DNA of 64,000 bases from CAVTUU01 sp045804965 (GCA_045804965.1 JBJMMD010000047.1:186001-250000), one strand, 5' to 3'. Counted from the stretch's first letter, positions 8,751 through 17,659 are shown. Notes: a model not told the origin generated them from the letters alone. Program-made: numbers and translations.

Positions 8751-9578
8751 TTAAGACTCCTGATTGGTTTGGCCGAGCGAATTACGACCGCCGGACTCGA
8801 GCTCGGGCGGGACGACGAATCGATATCCGGCGCCGTAGACAGTGCGGATCATCTCTTGTTCGATGCCTGCATCGAGAAGCTTGCCGCGAAGCCATGAAAT
8901 GTGCACATCAACTGTTCGTTCGTCGACGATGATTTCTTCGCCCCACACGGCATCGAGCAAATCCTGACGGCCAAAAACTCGACCTGGCTCCATCGCTAAT
9001 GTCACCAGGAGGCCGAACTCTTTTGGCCGGAGAGAAAGTTCATGCTCGCCGACGACGGCGCGCCTGCGCTCGGGTTCGATATGGAGAGGGCCGCGGTAGA
9101 GAACTGAAGGTGGGCGGGCGGAAGGCACCGCGCGGCGACGAACCGCCGCTCGCACTCGCGCCAGCAATTCGCGCAAGGCGAACGGCTTAACAACATAGTC
9201 GTCCGCCCCAAGCTCAAGGCCATCGACCTTATCTTGTTCTTCACCTCGAGCCGAAAGCATGAGCACCGGCACATCCGAATCGGCTCGCAAGTGCCGCAGC
9301 ACTTGAAAGCCATTCATCCGTGGGAGCATGACGTCGAGAAGAACGAGATCGATGCGGTTGCCCTCGCGCTGCGCGACTTCGAGGCTCGCCTCGCCATCGG
9401 CCGCTGTCAGGACACGATAGCCTTCACGCGTCAGGTTGTATGCGAGCGTGCTTAGCAGGATTGGGTCATCTTCGACGACCAGCACGGTCGCGCTCTCGCG
9501 CTCGGACGACGGTTCAGGTTCGGCTGCGAGGCTGCCCCCGGAAGATCGACTTGCTTGGTAGCGTTGATTGGTATTCAC
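8751..9578 (-). CDS. OmpR-family response regulator (PhoB/PhoP-like)
   Basis: The 275-residue protein has a 30-residue polar N-terminal tail, then a receiver domain with acidic pair D37/D38, phosphoacceptor D82 (LLDVMLP), switch Ser109 and Lys131 (KPF). A winged-helix output domain follows from about 165 to 262, with LSLRPKEFGLLVTL, DERTVDVHISWLR and IRTVYGAGYRF. Its position at the head of the pst genes, downstream of a row of Pho-type boxes, makes it the likely phosphate regulator. The start is GTG without a clear ribosome site and a possible -10 (TACCAT) lies close before it, so the message may be nearly leaderless. No partner kinase gene is adjacent. Confidence 0.88.
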   Translation of the reverse strand: MNTNQRYQASRSSGGSLAAEPEPSSERESATVLVVEDDPILLSTLAYNLTREGYRVLTAADGEASLEVAQREGNRIDLVLLDVMLPRMNGFQVLRHLRADSDVPVLMLSARGEEQDKVDGLELGADDYVVKPFALRELLARVRAAVRRRAVPSARPPSVLYRGPLHIEPERRRAVVGEHELSLRPKEFGLLVTLAMEPGRVFGRQDLLDAVWGEEIIVDERTVDVHISWLRGKLLDAGIEQEMIRTVYGAGYRFVVPPELESGGRNSLGQTNQES

Positions 9579-9601
9579 GAATCGAATGGTAGATGCCCAT
9601 T

Positions 9602-9672
9602 GTTACCATGCGGTAAATCGCCCGTAAATCGTTTGTAAGTTGTCGGTAAATGTTTTGTAAACAGGCTGTTAG
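9602..9672 (-). promoter_or_regulatory. Array of seven 11-bp-spaced Pho-type boxes
   Basis: On the plus strand the pentamers GTTAC, GTAAA, GTAAA, GTAAG, GTAAA, GTAAA and GTTAG begin at 9602, 9613, 9624, 9635, 9646, 9657 and 9668: an exact 11-bp period, one helical turn. On the coding strand they read as TTTAC-type boxes with 5-6 bases between them, the form known for PhoP/PhoB-class regulators of the OmpR family, which bind as head-to-tail dimers. The array ends 24 bp before the regulator start codon, so autoregulation and control of the pst operon are likely. Confidence 0.8.
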
Positions 9673-9679
9673 CGGATGA

Positions 9680-11041
9680 CTATTGCCAGAGCGCAGGAAG
9701 ACCATCCAGTGGAACGGTTCGTCCGTGTAGAACATCTACTGCCGCGTTGAGTTGCGCATCGTTGCTCTGGTTGTCGCCTTGAGCGACGACAAAGATGTCG
9801 GGCTTGAGACCCGCGCCTTGGATGATGTGTTTCGCTGGGGTGAGCCACTGGGCGAAGGTGATCCTCGCTGAAGATCCATCGGCAAAGTCGTGAACATGTT
9901 GGACTGAACCTTTACCAAACGATTTTTCGCCGATGATCTCGGCCCGCCCATAATCGCGCAAGGCTCCCGCGACAATTTCGGAGGCGCTCGCCGTGCCGCC
10001 ATTCACGAGAACGACCATCGGAAGGTGATATTCGGAGACTTTGCCGGCGAGAATCGGTTCGCTGTCGAGGTTTTGGTCGGATGGATCGGTGTCCTCGTAG
10101 AGTGCGACCCCTTTTTCCGATGGTACAAAGCGGCCAATCATTTCTTGCGCGCTCTGAACCCAACCTCCGCCGTTGTTCCGCAGGTCGAGGACGATGCCGG
10201 TCGCCCCGTCTTCTCTTGCGTGTTTGAGCGCATCGTCGAGTTGTTCTGTCGTTTTGTCTCCAAAGACTGTCACTTGAATGACCGCTGTCTTTGAGTCCGA
10301 AAGCAACGTGTAAAACACGGCCGGAGTCGTGATCTTTTGACGCACGACGTCAATCGCGAGTGGCTGCTCGACACCTGGGCGTTGGATCGTGAGACGCACC
10401 GTGGTTCCCGCCGGTCCCCGCAGCAGTTCGAGCGCGACATCCTCCCCGATGCCCGTGAGCGGATGACCGTCAGCCTTCAAGATGACGTCGCCACGTTTGA
10501 TGCCCGCCGCTTCAGCCGGCGAGCCAGGCATAGGCGAAATAACCCGAAAGCGGCCGTCTGGAAAATCAACCCAAACGCCGATTCCGTTATATTCGCCGGA
10601 CATTTGCTCGGCGACCGGTGCTTGTTGGGCAGGGGGAAGAAAGGCGGTGTAATGATCTTCCAGGCCACTCGTCATACCTTGAATCGCGTCGAACTCGAGT
10701 TTCTTCTCAAATGCGACGCGTTCCGCGGGATCCTCCGGCAAGTAATAGTATTCATCCTCGATCAGCTTATGGACTTCTTTCAGATCATTGAAATCGCCGG
10801 ATGAGGAGTCATTTGCCAAGTAGTGACGCCCGGCAATCATGATCCCGCCCCCGCTGAATACGTTCCGCTCCGCCATCATCCCGAAAATGAACCCTGCCAT
10901 AAGGACGAGGACCGCAGAGCTCGCCACGAGCGCAATCGTCCAACCGCGCCCGCTTCTCGCAATTGGTAGGTCCGATTCAATTGGCGCCTCTGGAACTGAT
11001 CGCTGGTCGGGGATTTGCTTCTGCTCGTTGAAGTCGTTCAC
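9680..11041 (-). CDS. C-terminal processing peptidase, S41 family (CtpA/Prc-like)
   Basis: The 453-residue protein has one membrane anchor (about residues 33-56), an N-terminal helical region, a PDZ domain (about 145-225, YNGIGVWVDF to LTIQRP) and the S41 catalytic core. The Ser-Lys dyad is S352 in GGTASASEI and K377 in GEKSFGKGS, 25 residues apart as in known members. Such enzymes cut envelope proteins at their C-termini. The start is GTG with AGGAT upstream. The gene lies immediately upstream of the Pho-box array on the same strand; a functional link to phosphate is not evident. Confidence 0.92.
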   Translation of the reverse strand: MNDFNEQKQIPDQRSVPEAPIESDLPIARSGRGWTIALVASSAVLVLMAGFIFGMMAERNVFSGGGIMIAGRHYLANDSSSGDFNDLKEVHKLIEDEYYYLPEDPAERVAFEKKLEFDAIQGMTSGLEDHYTAFLPPAQQAPVAEQMSGEYNGIGVWVDFPDGRFRVISPMPGSPAEAAGIKRGDVILKADGHPLTGIGEDVALELLRGPAGTTVRLTIQRPGVEQPLAIDVVRQKITTPAVFYTLLSDSKTAVIQVTVFGDKTTEQLDDALKHAREDGATGIVLDLRNNGGGWVQSAQEMIGRFVPSEKGVALYEDTDPSDQNLDSEPILAGKVSEYHLPMVVLVNGGTASASEIVAGALRDYGRAEIIGEKSFGKGSVQHVHDFADGSSARITFAQWLTPAKHIIQGAGLKPDIFVVAQGDNQSNDAQLNAAVDVLHGRTVPLDGLPALWQ

Positions 11042-11194
11042 GATAAGATCCTCGCGCGGAAACGAAGCGTGCCGAACATCTAGGATAATAGGCTGATAGT
11101 CGTCCTGAGAACCAACGAACTTCGGGAGATCGTCCCTCGATATTATCGACGCGGTCGCCTTAAGCGATTACCTCAAGTCCGAACGGATCCGAAA

Positions 11195-11965
11195 GTGCTG
11201 ATACTGATCGATGCAGGTAACTCGAATACTGTCGTGGCGGCGTGCGAACCTGGAGATAGCTCGTTCACGCACGTCTGGCGCTTTGCATCCCGTCGTAAGA
11301 ACACCGGGGATGATTGGCGAGCGAGTCTGGTTCCCTTGCTCCGACAGGCAGGTATTCGACCCAGCCAAGTCACCGGCGCTGTGATCTCGAGCGTTGTGCC
11401 TAAAATCACGCGCGAACTGATCCTGCAGTGCGAAGGGTGGCTCAGAGTGACCCCGATCGTGGTCTCGGCGAATCTCACATTGAGTGTGAATATCGCGATC
11501 GAGAAACCGGAGGACATTGGGGCCGATCGCATTTGCAATGCCGTCGCCGCATTCGAGTTAATTCGAGGGCCGGTGATTGTCGTCGATCTTGGAACTGCGA
11601 CGAAAATCGAAGCGATCCACCGCTCGGGCGCATTTCTGGGCGGCGCAATTGCTCCCGGCATCGGGACATCGCTTGACGCGCTTGTGGCGCGGGCGGCGCA
11701 GCTGTATCCGGTCGAACTTTCGGTCCCTGAAACCGCAATCGGCACGAACACCGTGCACGCGGTCCAATCCGGTCTCTTTCTAGGACATCTCACGATGATC
11801 GAAGGCATGGTGTCCCGGTTCAAAGACACTCTAGGGAGCGACGCTTCGGTTGTCTTGACCGGAGGCTATGGGCCGATATTCTGGCAGCGATCAGAGGTTT
11901 TCAGCCAATTCGAACCGGAGCTGACGCTCCGCGGTGCGTTGCGAATTTGGGAGCTCAACAGCTAG
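11195..11965 (+). CDS. coaX: Type III pantothenate kinase
   Basis: The 256-residue protein has the CoaX/BadF ATPase-fold motifs: N-terminal phosphate loop LILIDAGNSNT, EDIGADRICNA near residues 107-117, and VVDLGTATKIEAI followed by LGGAIAPGI. It phosphorylates pantothenate in the first step of CoA synthesis. In most members the DxGTAT motif is followed by TFD; here it is followed by KIE, which changes residues near the active site. The start is GTG with no convincing ribosome site. The 153-bp gap to ctpA holds no clear promoter. Confidence 0.88.
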   Translation: MLILIDAGNSNTVVAACEPGDSSFTHVWRFASRRKNTGDDWRASLVPLLRQAGIRPSQVTGAVISSVVPKITRELILQCEGWLRVTPIVVSANLTLSVNIAIEKPEDIGADRICNAVAAFELIRGPVIVVDLGTATKIEAIHRSGAFLGGAIAPGIGTSLDALVARAAQLYPVELSVPETAIGTNTVHAVQSGLFLGHLTMIEGMVSRFKDTLGSDASVVLTGGYGPIFWQRSEVFSQFEPELTLRGALRIWELNS

Positions 11966-11992
11966 CCCGCAACCGGCGAGATCTAAAATCCT

Positions 11993-13111
11993 CTACTCGG
12001 CGGTCCTGAGAAAACTCAGATCAGTTTTTGGGCCGAATGTCTTCACAGCTTCTTCGAGGAGAAGCGTCGCGTTAACGCAGTCGTTGATATCGAGCGTTTC
12101 CACGGGCGAATGAGAATACCGACGTGCAATGTTCACGACGCCTGTCGGAATGCCTTCCCGCACGAGATGTACAGCCGCAGCGTCAGAGTTACTCCCATAG
12201 AAGAGCGAAGGTTGGTACGGAACGTTCGCCCGTTCTGCAGAACTAACCAACAGCTCTCGCATCGCAAGCGGAACGATAATCCCGTGCGTGCCACTGTCAC
12301 TGCCTAACGTGACGACCGGCCCTTTGCCAATTTCGGCTGCGAGATCTTTGGTCGCAGAAACATCTGGAGTGCCTCCGGCCGGCATCGTATCGACGACGAT
12401 TGCGGCGTTTGGATTGAGCCGATAGGTCACCATCTGCGCCCCGCGAAAACCGACCTCTTCCTGCACCATTACAGCCCAATGAACTGTGCAATCGAGGTTG
12501 ACGGTGCTCAATCGTTCTGCAAGTTCGAGCAAGATGACACAGCTGATCCGATTGTCGAGCGCCTTGCCTGAGAGCCGCTCTGGATTGGCCAACTCACGCA
12601 TTGGCGCTTCGTAGGCAATGGCATCTCCGACTTTTATTCCGAGATCCATGATCTCTTCCGCACGATCGAACCCCATGTCGACATAGAGGTCCTGAAGACG
12701 GGGAACCGATCGTCGTTCGTCAACCGTCATCAGATGACCCGATTTCGCGCCGATGACGCCGCGATGGCCGTTGATCCGCACAGCACGACCTACCAGTAGC
12801 GTTTCATTGACGCCGCCGAGTCGCTCAAATCGGATCATTCCGGTCGCTTCGATTGACTTGACAACACCGCCGATTTCGTCGGAGTGAGCGGCAATCATGA
12901 GCCTGGGCACGCGGGCCGGTCCCTGTTTCGTCGCGATGATATTGCCGTAAGCGTCAATTTCAACGGCGTCGACGTGAGGTCGGAAGTCCTCAGCAAGACG
13001 CGCAACGACCGAATGTTCGTGACCGGACACGCCGTCAATACCAGCATATTCGGCAAGCCGCCGCTTAATGCGTGACTTGAGTTGGTCTCGGTCTTCCACG
13101 TTGACGAACAT
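11993..13111 (-). CDS. M42 family aminopeptidase (glutamyl aminopeptidase/FrvX-like)
   Basis: From the chosen ATG the protein is 372 residues. The two-metal site is visible: H76 in IAAHSDEIGG, the bridging Asp in ALDNRISC, the catalytic and ligand Glu pair in VQEEVGFRGA, Asp in VVDTMPAGGTPD, and the final His in RYSHSPVE. M42 enzymes form large tetrahedral complexes that trim peptides in the cytoplasm. The frame is open for 42 more codons upstream, but that extension looks unlike protein and overlaps the putative fusA promoter. Convergent with coaX. Confidence 0.88.
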   Translation of the reverse strand: MFVNVEDRDQLKSRIKRRLAEYAGIDGVSGHEHSVVARLAEDFRPHVDAVEIDAYGNIIATKQGPARVPRLMIAAHSDEIGGVVKSIEATGMIRFERLGGVNETLLVGRAVRINGHRGVIGAKSGHLMTVDERRSVPRLQDLYVDMGFDRAEEIMDLGIKVGDAIAYEAPMRELANPERLSGKALDNRISCVILLELAERLSTVNLDCTVHWAVMVQEEVGFRGAQMVTYRLNPNAAIVVDTMPAGGTPDVSATKDLAAEIGKGPVVTLGSDSGTHGIIVPLAMRELLVSSAERANVPYQPSLFYGSNSDAAAVHLVREGIPTGVVNIARRYSHSPVETLDINDCVNATLLLEEAVKTFGPKTDLSFLRTAE

Positions 13112-13188
13112 CCTCTCACGCTCGCAAACCCTCGCACGCAGGAGCGAAGTTTCGCATGACCTGTGTCGCGGGAGCGCAGAATGGGTTG

Positions 13189-13216
13189 TTGCCTCGATTG
13201 TTGAGCCTTCTATAAT
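13189..13216 (+). promoter_or_regulatory. Putative promoter for the EF-G gene
   Basis: TTGCCT (13189-13194) and TATAAT (13211-13216) are separated by 16 bases. The start of transcription would be near 13223, leaving a leader of about 215 bases before the EF-G ATG at 13438. The rest of the 326-bp gap between 13112 and 13437 contains no convincing gene. Confidence 0.45.
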
Positions 13217-13437
13217 ATGGCACGCCGCGAGCGCCAATCCGAAGAATGCGTTTCCTCAGGATTGATAGGCGCTTCGCGAACGCGATTCAGCCAGTATGCG
13301 GCTCGCAACGCGGACGAACCGGCGGACAGTGTTCGAGATTCACTGCGGTGACGGCGGCGTCACGAGGAAGTCAGGACGCCAGTATCCATTCGTGAATCCC
13401 AGGCTGCCTTCTATCTCGAGTCGTTCGATGGAGGAAG

Positions 13438-15525
13438 ATGGTGAAGCAGTATCCCGCCGACAGGATTCGCAATATCGGACTCTTTTCGCACGGCGGCGCA
13501 GGTAAAACGTCGCTCGCCGAAGCCCTGCTTTTTGACACCAAAGCCATCACACGACTCGGTCGAGTCGAAGACGGAAACACTGTTTGCGATTTCGACCCAG
13601 ATGAGACGAAGCGCCACATTTCGGTCAGCACGGCGGTTGCGCCGGTCGAGTGGCGTGATTGCAAAATTAATGTTTTCGATGCCCCTGGGTACGCGGATTT
13701 CCTCGGCGAAGTGAAGTCAGCTTTGAGTGTGGCTGACGCCGCCGTCATCCTGATGGATGCGTCCGCAGGCGTCGAGGTCGGCACGGAACAAGCCTGGCGT
13801 CTGGCTGAAGAACAAGCCGTTCCCCGGCTGATCTTCATTAACAAGATGGACCGTGAAAACGCCGACTTCGCGAAATCGCTGGAATCGGCGCGAGCGGCGT
13901 TCGGCAAGGCAGTCGCTCCGATTCAGTTCCCAATCGGCCGCGAGAAATCGTTTAGCGGCATCATCGATCTTCTCTCCGAGACGGCCCACACCTTTCATGA
14001 GAATAGAGACGGCGGTTTCGAGTCAGGCCAAATACCGGACGAGCTTCAGGAAGAGTGCCGGCAGTTCAGACTACAACTTGTCGAAGCGATCGCCGAACAA
14101 GACGAAGACCTGATGGTCCGCTATCTCGAAGACGATGTCATCACCCCGGAAGAATTAATTACCGGTCTCGAACACTGCGTCGAGGCTGGGCTCGTCATCC
14201 CGGTGTTGTGCGGAGCGGCGACGAGCAATCGCGGCATTCAGCCATTGCTTGACGCGATTGTCGATTACTTGCCGTCCCCTGAGAAGCGCACATTCGCGGC
14301 GAGATCGAACGGTGACGAAGTTGAACTGGCTCCTGACCTGAGCGGTCCACTCGCTGCATTCGTCTTCAAAACGCTGGCTGATCCACACGTTGGCCGCGTT
14401 TCCTACTTCCGCGTCGTGTCTGGATCCTTTAAGTCCAACTCGACTGTCTTCAATTCCTCAAAAGGCAAATCAGAGCGAACCGGCCAGCTCTTCTTCATCC
14501 GCGGCAAGGAGCACATTTCGACCGACGCGGTGACCGCCGGCGACATCGGAGCGATAGGCAAACTGGCGCTCACGACCACTTCCGATACTTTGACCGATGA
14601 AGGCAAGCAGCTCGTGCTGCCAGAGATTCAGTTCCCCGGAGCCTCATACGCCGCCGCGGTTAGTCCAAAAACGAAAGCCGACCTTGACAAGATGGGTCAG
14701 GCCCTAGCCCGTCTCTCGGAGGAAGACCCTTCTCTCCATCTCAGCCGCGATCCGGTTACGGGCGAGACGATCCTCGCCGGACTCGGAGAACCGCATGTCC
14801 AAATCGCTCTCGATCGCATGACCCGGCGCTTTGGCGTGAACGTCGAAATTGGACTGCCGCGAGTCGCCTACCGCGAAACGATCACGGCTAAGACCTTGGC
14901 CGAATACAAGCACAAGAAGCAAACGGGAGGAGCCGGTCAATATGGTCACGTCTTCCTCGAGCTTGAACCGCTCCCGGACACGGACTTTGACTTTAGCGTT
15001 CGCGTCGTCGGCGGCTCCGTGCCGAAGAATTTCTTTCCAGCGGTCGAGAAAGGGGTCCGCGAAGCCCTCGACTCGGGTCCGCTTGCGGGTTATCCCATCG
15101 TGAACATGAAAGTGACGTTGACGGATGGCAGTTATCACGATGTCGATTCGAACGAAATGGCGTTCAAGATCGCTTCAAAGGAAGCGGTCAAGAAAGGCGT
15201 CCTCCAGGCCAAGCCCGTCTTACTGGAACCAATTCTGACGCTGACCGTAACCGTGCCTGAGAATCACACCGGTGATGTCATGGGCGACCTCAATGGAAAA
15301 CGCGCACACGTCAGTGGCATGAACCAGGGTGCAAACGAGACGACGACCATTGAAGCGATGGTGCCTGCCGCCGAAGTCCAGCGCTACGCGACAGATTTGC
15401 GCTCGATCACGCAGGGCCGCGGAACGTTCACAACCCAGTTCTCGCATTACCAACCGGTCCCCGCTCACATCGCCGATCAAATCAAGGCGGAAGCGGTCAA
15501 GCAGCACGAAGCCGCACACGTCTAG
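13438..15525 (+). CDS. Elongation factor G-like GTPase (EF-G2 type)
   Basis: The 695-residue protein has all EF-G domains: GTPase domain (about 1-275), domain II, domain III, domain IV and the domain V fold ending near 680. The G motifs are divergent: G1 is SHGGAGKT (18-24) instead of AHIDAGKT, and G3 is DAPGYADF (81-88) instead of DTPGHVDF, so the His that helps GTP hydrolysis is Tyr. NKMD (135-138) is intact. These changes fit the FusA2/EF-G2 paralogues, whose role in translation is less clear than that of EF-G. The gene stands alone, not in an str operon, which suggests the canonical fusA lies elsewhere. GGAGG lies seven bases before the ATG. Confidence 0.88.
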   Translation: MVKQYPADRIRNIGLFSHGGAGKTSLAEALLFDTKAITRLGRVEDGNTVCDFDPDETKRHISVSTAVAPVEWRDCKINVFDAPGYADFLGEVKSALSVADAAVILMDASAGVEVGTEQAWRLAEEQAVPRLIFINKMDRENADFAKSLESARAAFGKAVAPIQFPIGREKSFSGIIDLLSETAHTFHENRDGGFESGQIPDELQEECRQFRLQLVEAIAEQDEDLMVRYLEDDVITPEELITGLEHCVEAGLVIPVLCGAATSNRGIQPLLDAIVDYLPSPEKRTFAARSNGDEVELAPDLSGPLAAFVFKTLADPHVGRVSYFRVVSGSFKSNSTVFNSSKGKSERTGQLFFIRGKEHISTDAVTAGDIGAIGKLALTTTSDTLTDEGKQLVLPEIQFPGASYAAAVSPKTKADLDKMGQALARLSEEDPSLHLSRDPVTGETILAGLGEPHVQIALDRMTRRFGVNVEIGLPRVAYRETITAKTLAEYKHKKQTGGAGQYGHVFLELEPLPDTDFDFSVRVVGGSVPKNFFPAVEKGVREALDSGPLAGYPIVNMKVTLTDGSYHDVDSNEMAFKIASKEAVKKGVLQAKPVLLEPILTLTVTVPENHTGDVMGDLNGKRAHVSGMNQGANETTTIEAMVPAAEVQRYATDLRSITQGRGTFTTQFSHYQPVPAHIADQIKAEAVKQHEAAHV

Positions 15526-15548
15526 GTATCATGAAACGAAGATAGATG

Positions 15549-15568
15549 AGCGGCGGTCGACCGCCGCT
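15549..15568 (+). terminator. Palindrome after the EF-G gene
   Basis: A perfect 20-base palindrome (AGCGGCGGTCGACCGCCGCT) begins 23 bases after the EF-G stop. It is followed by TGTCTCG rather than a run of T, so it may be a terminator of modest strength or a 3'-end protector. It ends just before the next gene. Confidence 0.45.
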
Positions 15569-15594
15569 TGTCTCGTGGGCCATGGGTAGGCGAA

Positions 15595-15996
15595 GTGACG
15601 GACTATTCGATCGTGTTCGATGGTGGCGCCATCGGCAATCCGGGCTTAGGGTACGGAAGCTTCGAAATTATTGGACCCGAGGGGCTCCGCATTCTGGAAC
15701 GGGTCGAATTCAGTGAGAACGGTGAGCAGGTCACGAACAACGAAGCTGAATACAAGACTTTGATTCGAGCGCTCGAACGGCTCCTCGCTGAGATTGATGG
15801 CGACCCGAAGCGAGCCAGCGTCACGATCCATGGGGACAGCTTGCTCATAGTCAACCAGGTGAATGGCGATTGGAAAATCAAAAAGCCGCAATTGAGAGAG
15901 CTGAAGGAGCAGGTTGTACAACTGCTTAACAAGTTTGGCGAGACCGGTTTGCGGTGGCACGACCGATTGAACTCGGTCTGGATTCTCGGTCACTAA
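15595..15996 (+). CDS. RNase HI-like protein
   Basis: The product is 133 residues from this GTG. It has the RNase H fold with three of the catalytic carboxylates: Asp in VFDGGAIGNPG, Glu in TNNEAEYKTL and Asp in IHGDSLLIVNQV. This pattern matches the short RNase HI-like (RnhA/reverse-transcriptase-like) family, which cuts RNA in RNA:DNA hybrids. The C-terminus stops soon after WHDRLN and lacks the usual basic region, so it is a minimal version. An in-frame TTG at 15568 lies inside the palindrome and is less likely as a start. Confidence 0.75.
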   Translation: MTDYSIVFDGGAIGNPGLGYGSFEIIGPEGLRILERVEFSENGEQVTNNEAEYKTLIRALERLLAEIDGDPKRASVTIHGDSLLIVNQVNGDWKIKKPQLRELKEQVVQLLNKFGETGLRWHDRLNSVWILGH

Positions 15997-16023
15997 GATT
16001 GAGTCGCGGACGCAGACGATTCC

Positions 16024-16053
16024 TTGACATGGATTTGAGCGAATCTCTATACT
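16024..16053 (+). promoter_or_regulatory. Promoter of tRNA-Val
   Basis: A consensus -35 box TTGACA (16024-16029) and TATACT (16048-16053), 18 bases apart, stand about 25 bases before the tRNA 5' end. Confidence 0.75.
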
Positions 16054-16078
16054 TTTTCAACGTCGATTGACGAATCTT

Positions 16079-16152
16079 GGGCGGCTAGCTCAGTCGGTTA
16101 GAGCGCCACGTTGACATCGTGGAGGCCACTGGTTCGAGTCCAGTGTCGCCCA
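16079..16152 (+). tRNA. tRNA-Val (anticodon GAC)
   Basis: The 74-base cloverleaf folds fully: acceptor GGGCGGC with GTCGCCC, D-arm GCTC/GAGC, anticodon stem CCACG/CGTGG around TTGACAT, T-arm ACTGG/CCAGT with TTCGAGT. The anticodon GAC reads GUC and GUU Val codons. CCA is not fully encoded (ACCC follows). Confidence 0.95.
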
Positions 16153-16160
16153 CCCAGAGG

Positions 16161-16191
16161 AAACCCTGGCAGCAATTGCTGCCAGGGTTTT
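16161..16191 (+). terminator. Rho-independent terminator after tRNA-Val
   Basis: A perfect 24-base palindrome (16164-16187; left arm CCCTGGCAGCAA), flanked by AAA and followed by TTTT, lies nine bases after the tRNA. This is the strongest terminator in the window. Confidence 0.85.
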
Positions 16192-16209
16192 GTTACGCTT
16201 CGCAGATGA

Positions 16210-17598
16210 ATGGTCTCAACGACGACCCTGAGGCTCGTGAATAAGCCCGGAGTTAACCTCCCGTTGACTTACTCGACCGGAACTGTGAGCTATTCCGCTG
16301 GATTTTCCCGTTCCCTGCGTCGACTGCTGGCAGGGCGGGGATTGGCTGTCCTTTGGCTGCTACTCACCGTTATCACGTCACAGTCGGCTCGCGCCCAAGA
16401 GGTGCCCGAACTCCAAATCACCTCCAAGTACTACGTCGTCTTAGATGCGAACACTGGTGAAATTTATGCACAGCGCGGCGCACATCATCACGCACCAATG
16501 GCAAGCCTGACGAAGGTTTTCACCACGATCGAAGCCCTTAATCGAGCTCCGTTGACTGCTGAGATCACCACCGACAAAACCGACATGATGGAAGCCAGCG
16601 CGACCACGATGGGCTTTGGGCCTGAAGAGACGTTCAACCTGCAAGACCTGCTTTACGGCATGATGCTACCCTCCGGCAATGATGCCGCGCACGCGATCGC
16701 GCGCGGAATTGGCGCCCAAGATGGAGATGCCTCGGGAAATGAGTCGGTCGATCGTTACGTCGGATGGATGAACCAGCGACTACAAGCGATGGGACTGGTC
16801 GACACTCATCTTGCAAATCCTCACGGTTGGGGCGTTCCGAATCACTTTTCCTCGGCCTACGATCTGGCGGCATTCACGCGCTACGCGCTTCAATATCCGA
16901 TGTTCGTCTCCTTGATCTCGACTGAGCTCTATGACACTGAGACCGGTGGCTACGAAGTCACGAACACGAACAAAATGCTCAATACCTATCCCGGGCTTAT
17001 CGGAGGCAAAACGGGGTATGACGACGATGCGGGATATTGCTTGATCGAGGTTGCCAAACGCGGGGACACAACAATGATCTCGGTGACGCTCGACGGTGTC
17101 GCGCCCGATGATTGGTACGACGACAATCGCGTTCTTTTGAACTACGCGTTCGATACGAAGGCGAAGCGCGAGAAGGCGGGACAGCCTTTTGTCGGCGATA
17201 TCGACAGTTATGTGGACCCCGGCGTTGCCCTTGTCGCCGCCTCAGTCGTAGCTGCAGGTTCAGCGACCGGTCAACTCGCGACCAACCTGTTTCAACCGAA
17301 CTCTGCCCCGACCACGCTTGCAGCGCCTTTCGCCAGTCCGACTGTAGCGCCGGTTGTCGGATCATCCGAAAGCTCGACGCCGAACGACGACATCCCCTCA
17401 CCGAGGTTCATCGCGATCGCTGTCGTTGCCCTTCTTGTCATTGGCGTCAAGTTCGTGGACACGGCACGCCGGCATCCATCGGGCGGTTGGTCGCTGCGAC
17501 GGCCTCGCGCATTGGCGGTCTCACACGAACACGGGGTGTCGGTCTCATCTGATGATGGGATGGTGAGTACGCCCACTGGACAGCCGGAAGACGAATAG
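16210..17598 (+). CDS. D-alanyl-D-alanine carboxypeptidase (S11 family, DacA-like)
   Basis: The 462-residue protein has a hydrophobic signal near residues 44-62 ending in ARAQ, then an S11 penicillin-binding domain. Its three active-site motifs are SLTK (99-102), SGN (155-157) and KTG (267-269). A low-complexity Ala/Pro/Ser linker and a single C-terminal membrane helix (FIAIAVVALLVIGVKF) follow, then a basic cytoplasmic tail. It trims the terminal D-Ala from peptidoglycan stem peptides at the outer face of the membrane. Low-molecular-mass PBPs usually have an amphipathic C-terminal anchor; a true transmembrane helix is a variation. The long stretch before the signal makes a later start possible. 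Confidence 0.9.
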   Translation: MVSTTTLRLVNKPGVNLPLTYSTGTVSYSAGFSRSLRRLLAGRGLAVLWLLLTVITSQSARAQEVPELQITSKYYVVLDANTGEIYAQRGAHHHAPMASLTKVFTTIEALNRAPLTAEITTDKTDMMEASATTMGFGPEETFNLQDLLYGMMLPSGNDAAHAIARGIGAQDGDASGNESVDRYVGWMNQRLQAMGLVDTHLANPHGWGVPNHFSSAYDLAAFTRYALQYPMFVSLISTELYDTETGGYEVTNTNKMLNTYPGLIGGKTGYDDDAGYCLIEVAKRGDTTMISVTLDGVAPDDWYDDNRVLLNYAFDTKAKREKAGQPFVGDIDSYVDPGVALVAASVVAAGSATGQLATNLFQPNSAPTTLAAPFASPTVAPVVGSSESSTPNDDIPSPRFIAIAVVALLVIGVKFVDTARRHPSGGWSLRRPRALAVSHEHGVSVSSDDGMVSTPTGQPEDE

Positions 17599-17659
17599 TT
17601 CGTTTCAGGGCTGCGGACGTTAGTTTGTGAGGTTCTCCTCAACTTAACTACTGAAGACC

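Noticed and set aside
11173..11829. 218-codon minus-strand frame opposite coaX
   Set aside because: CoaX motifs are unambiguous on the plus strand; the opposite frame is Ser/Arg/Thr-rich shadow sequence.
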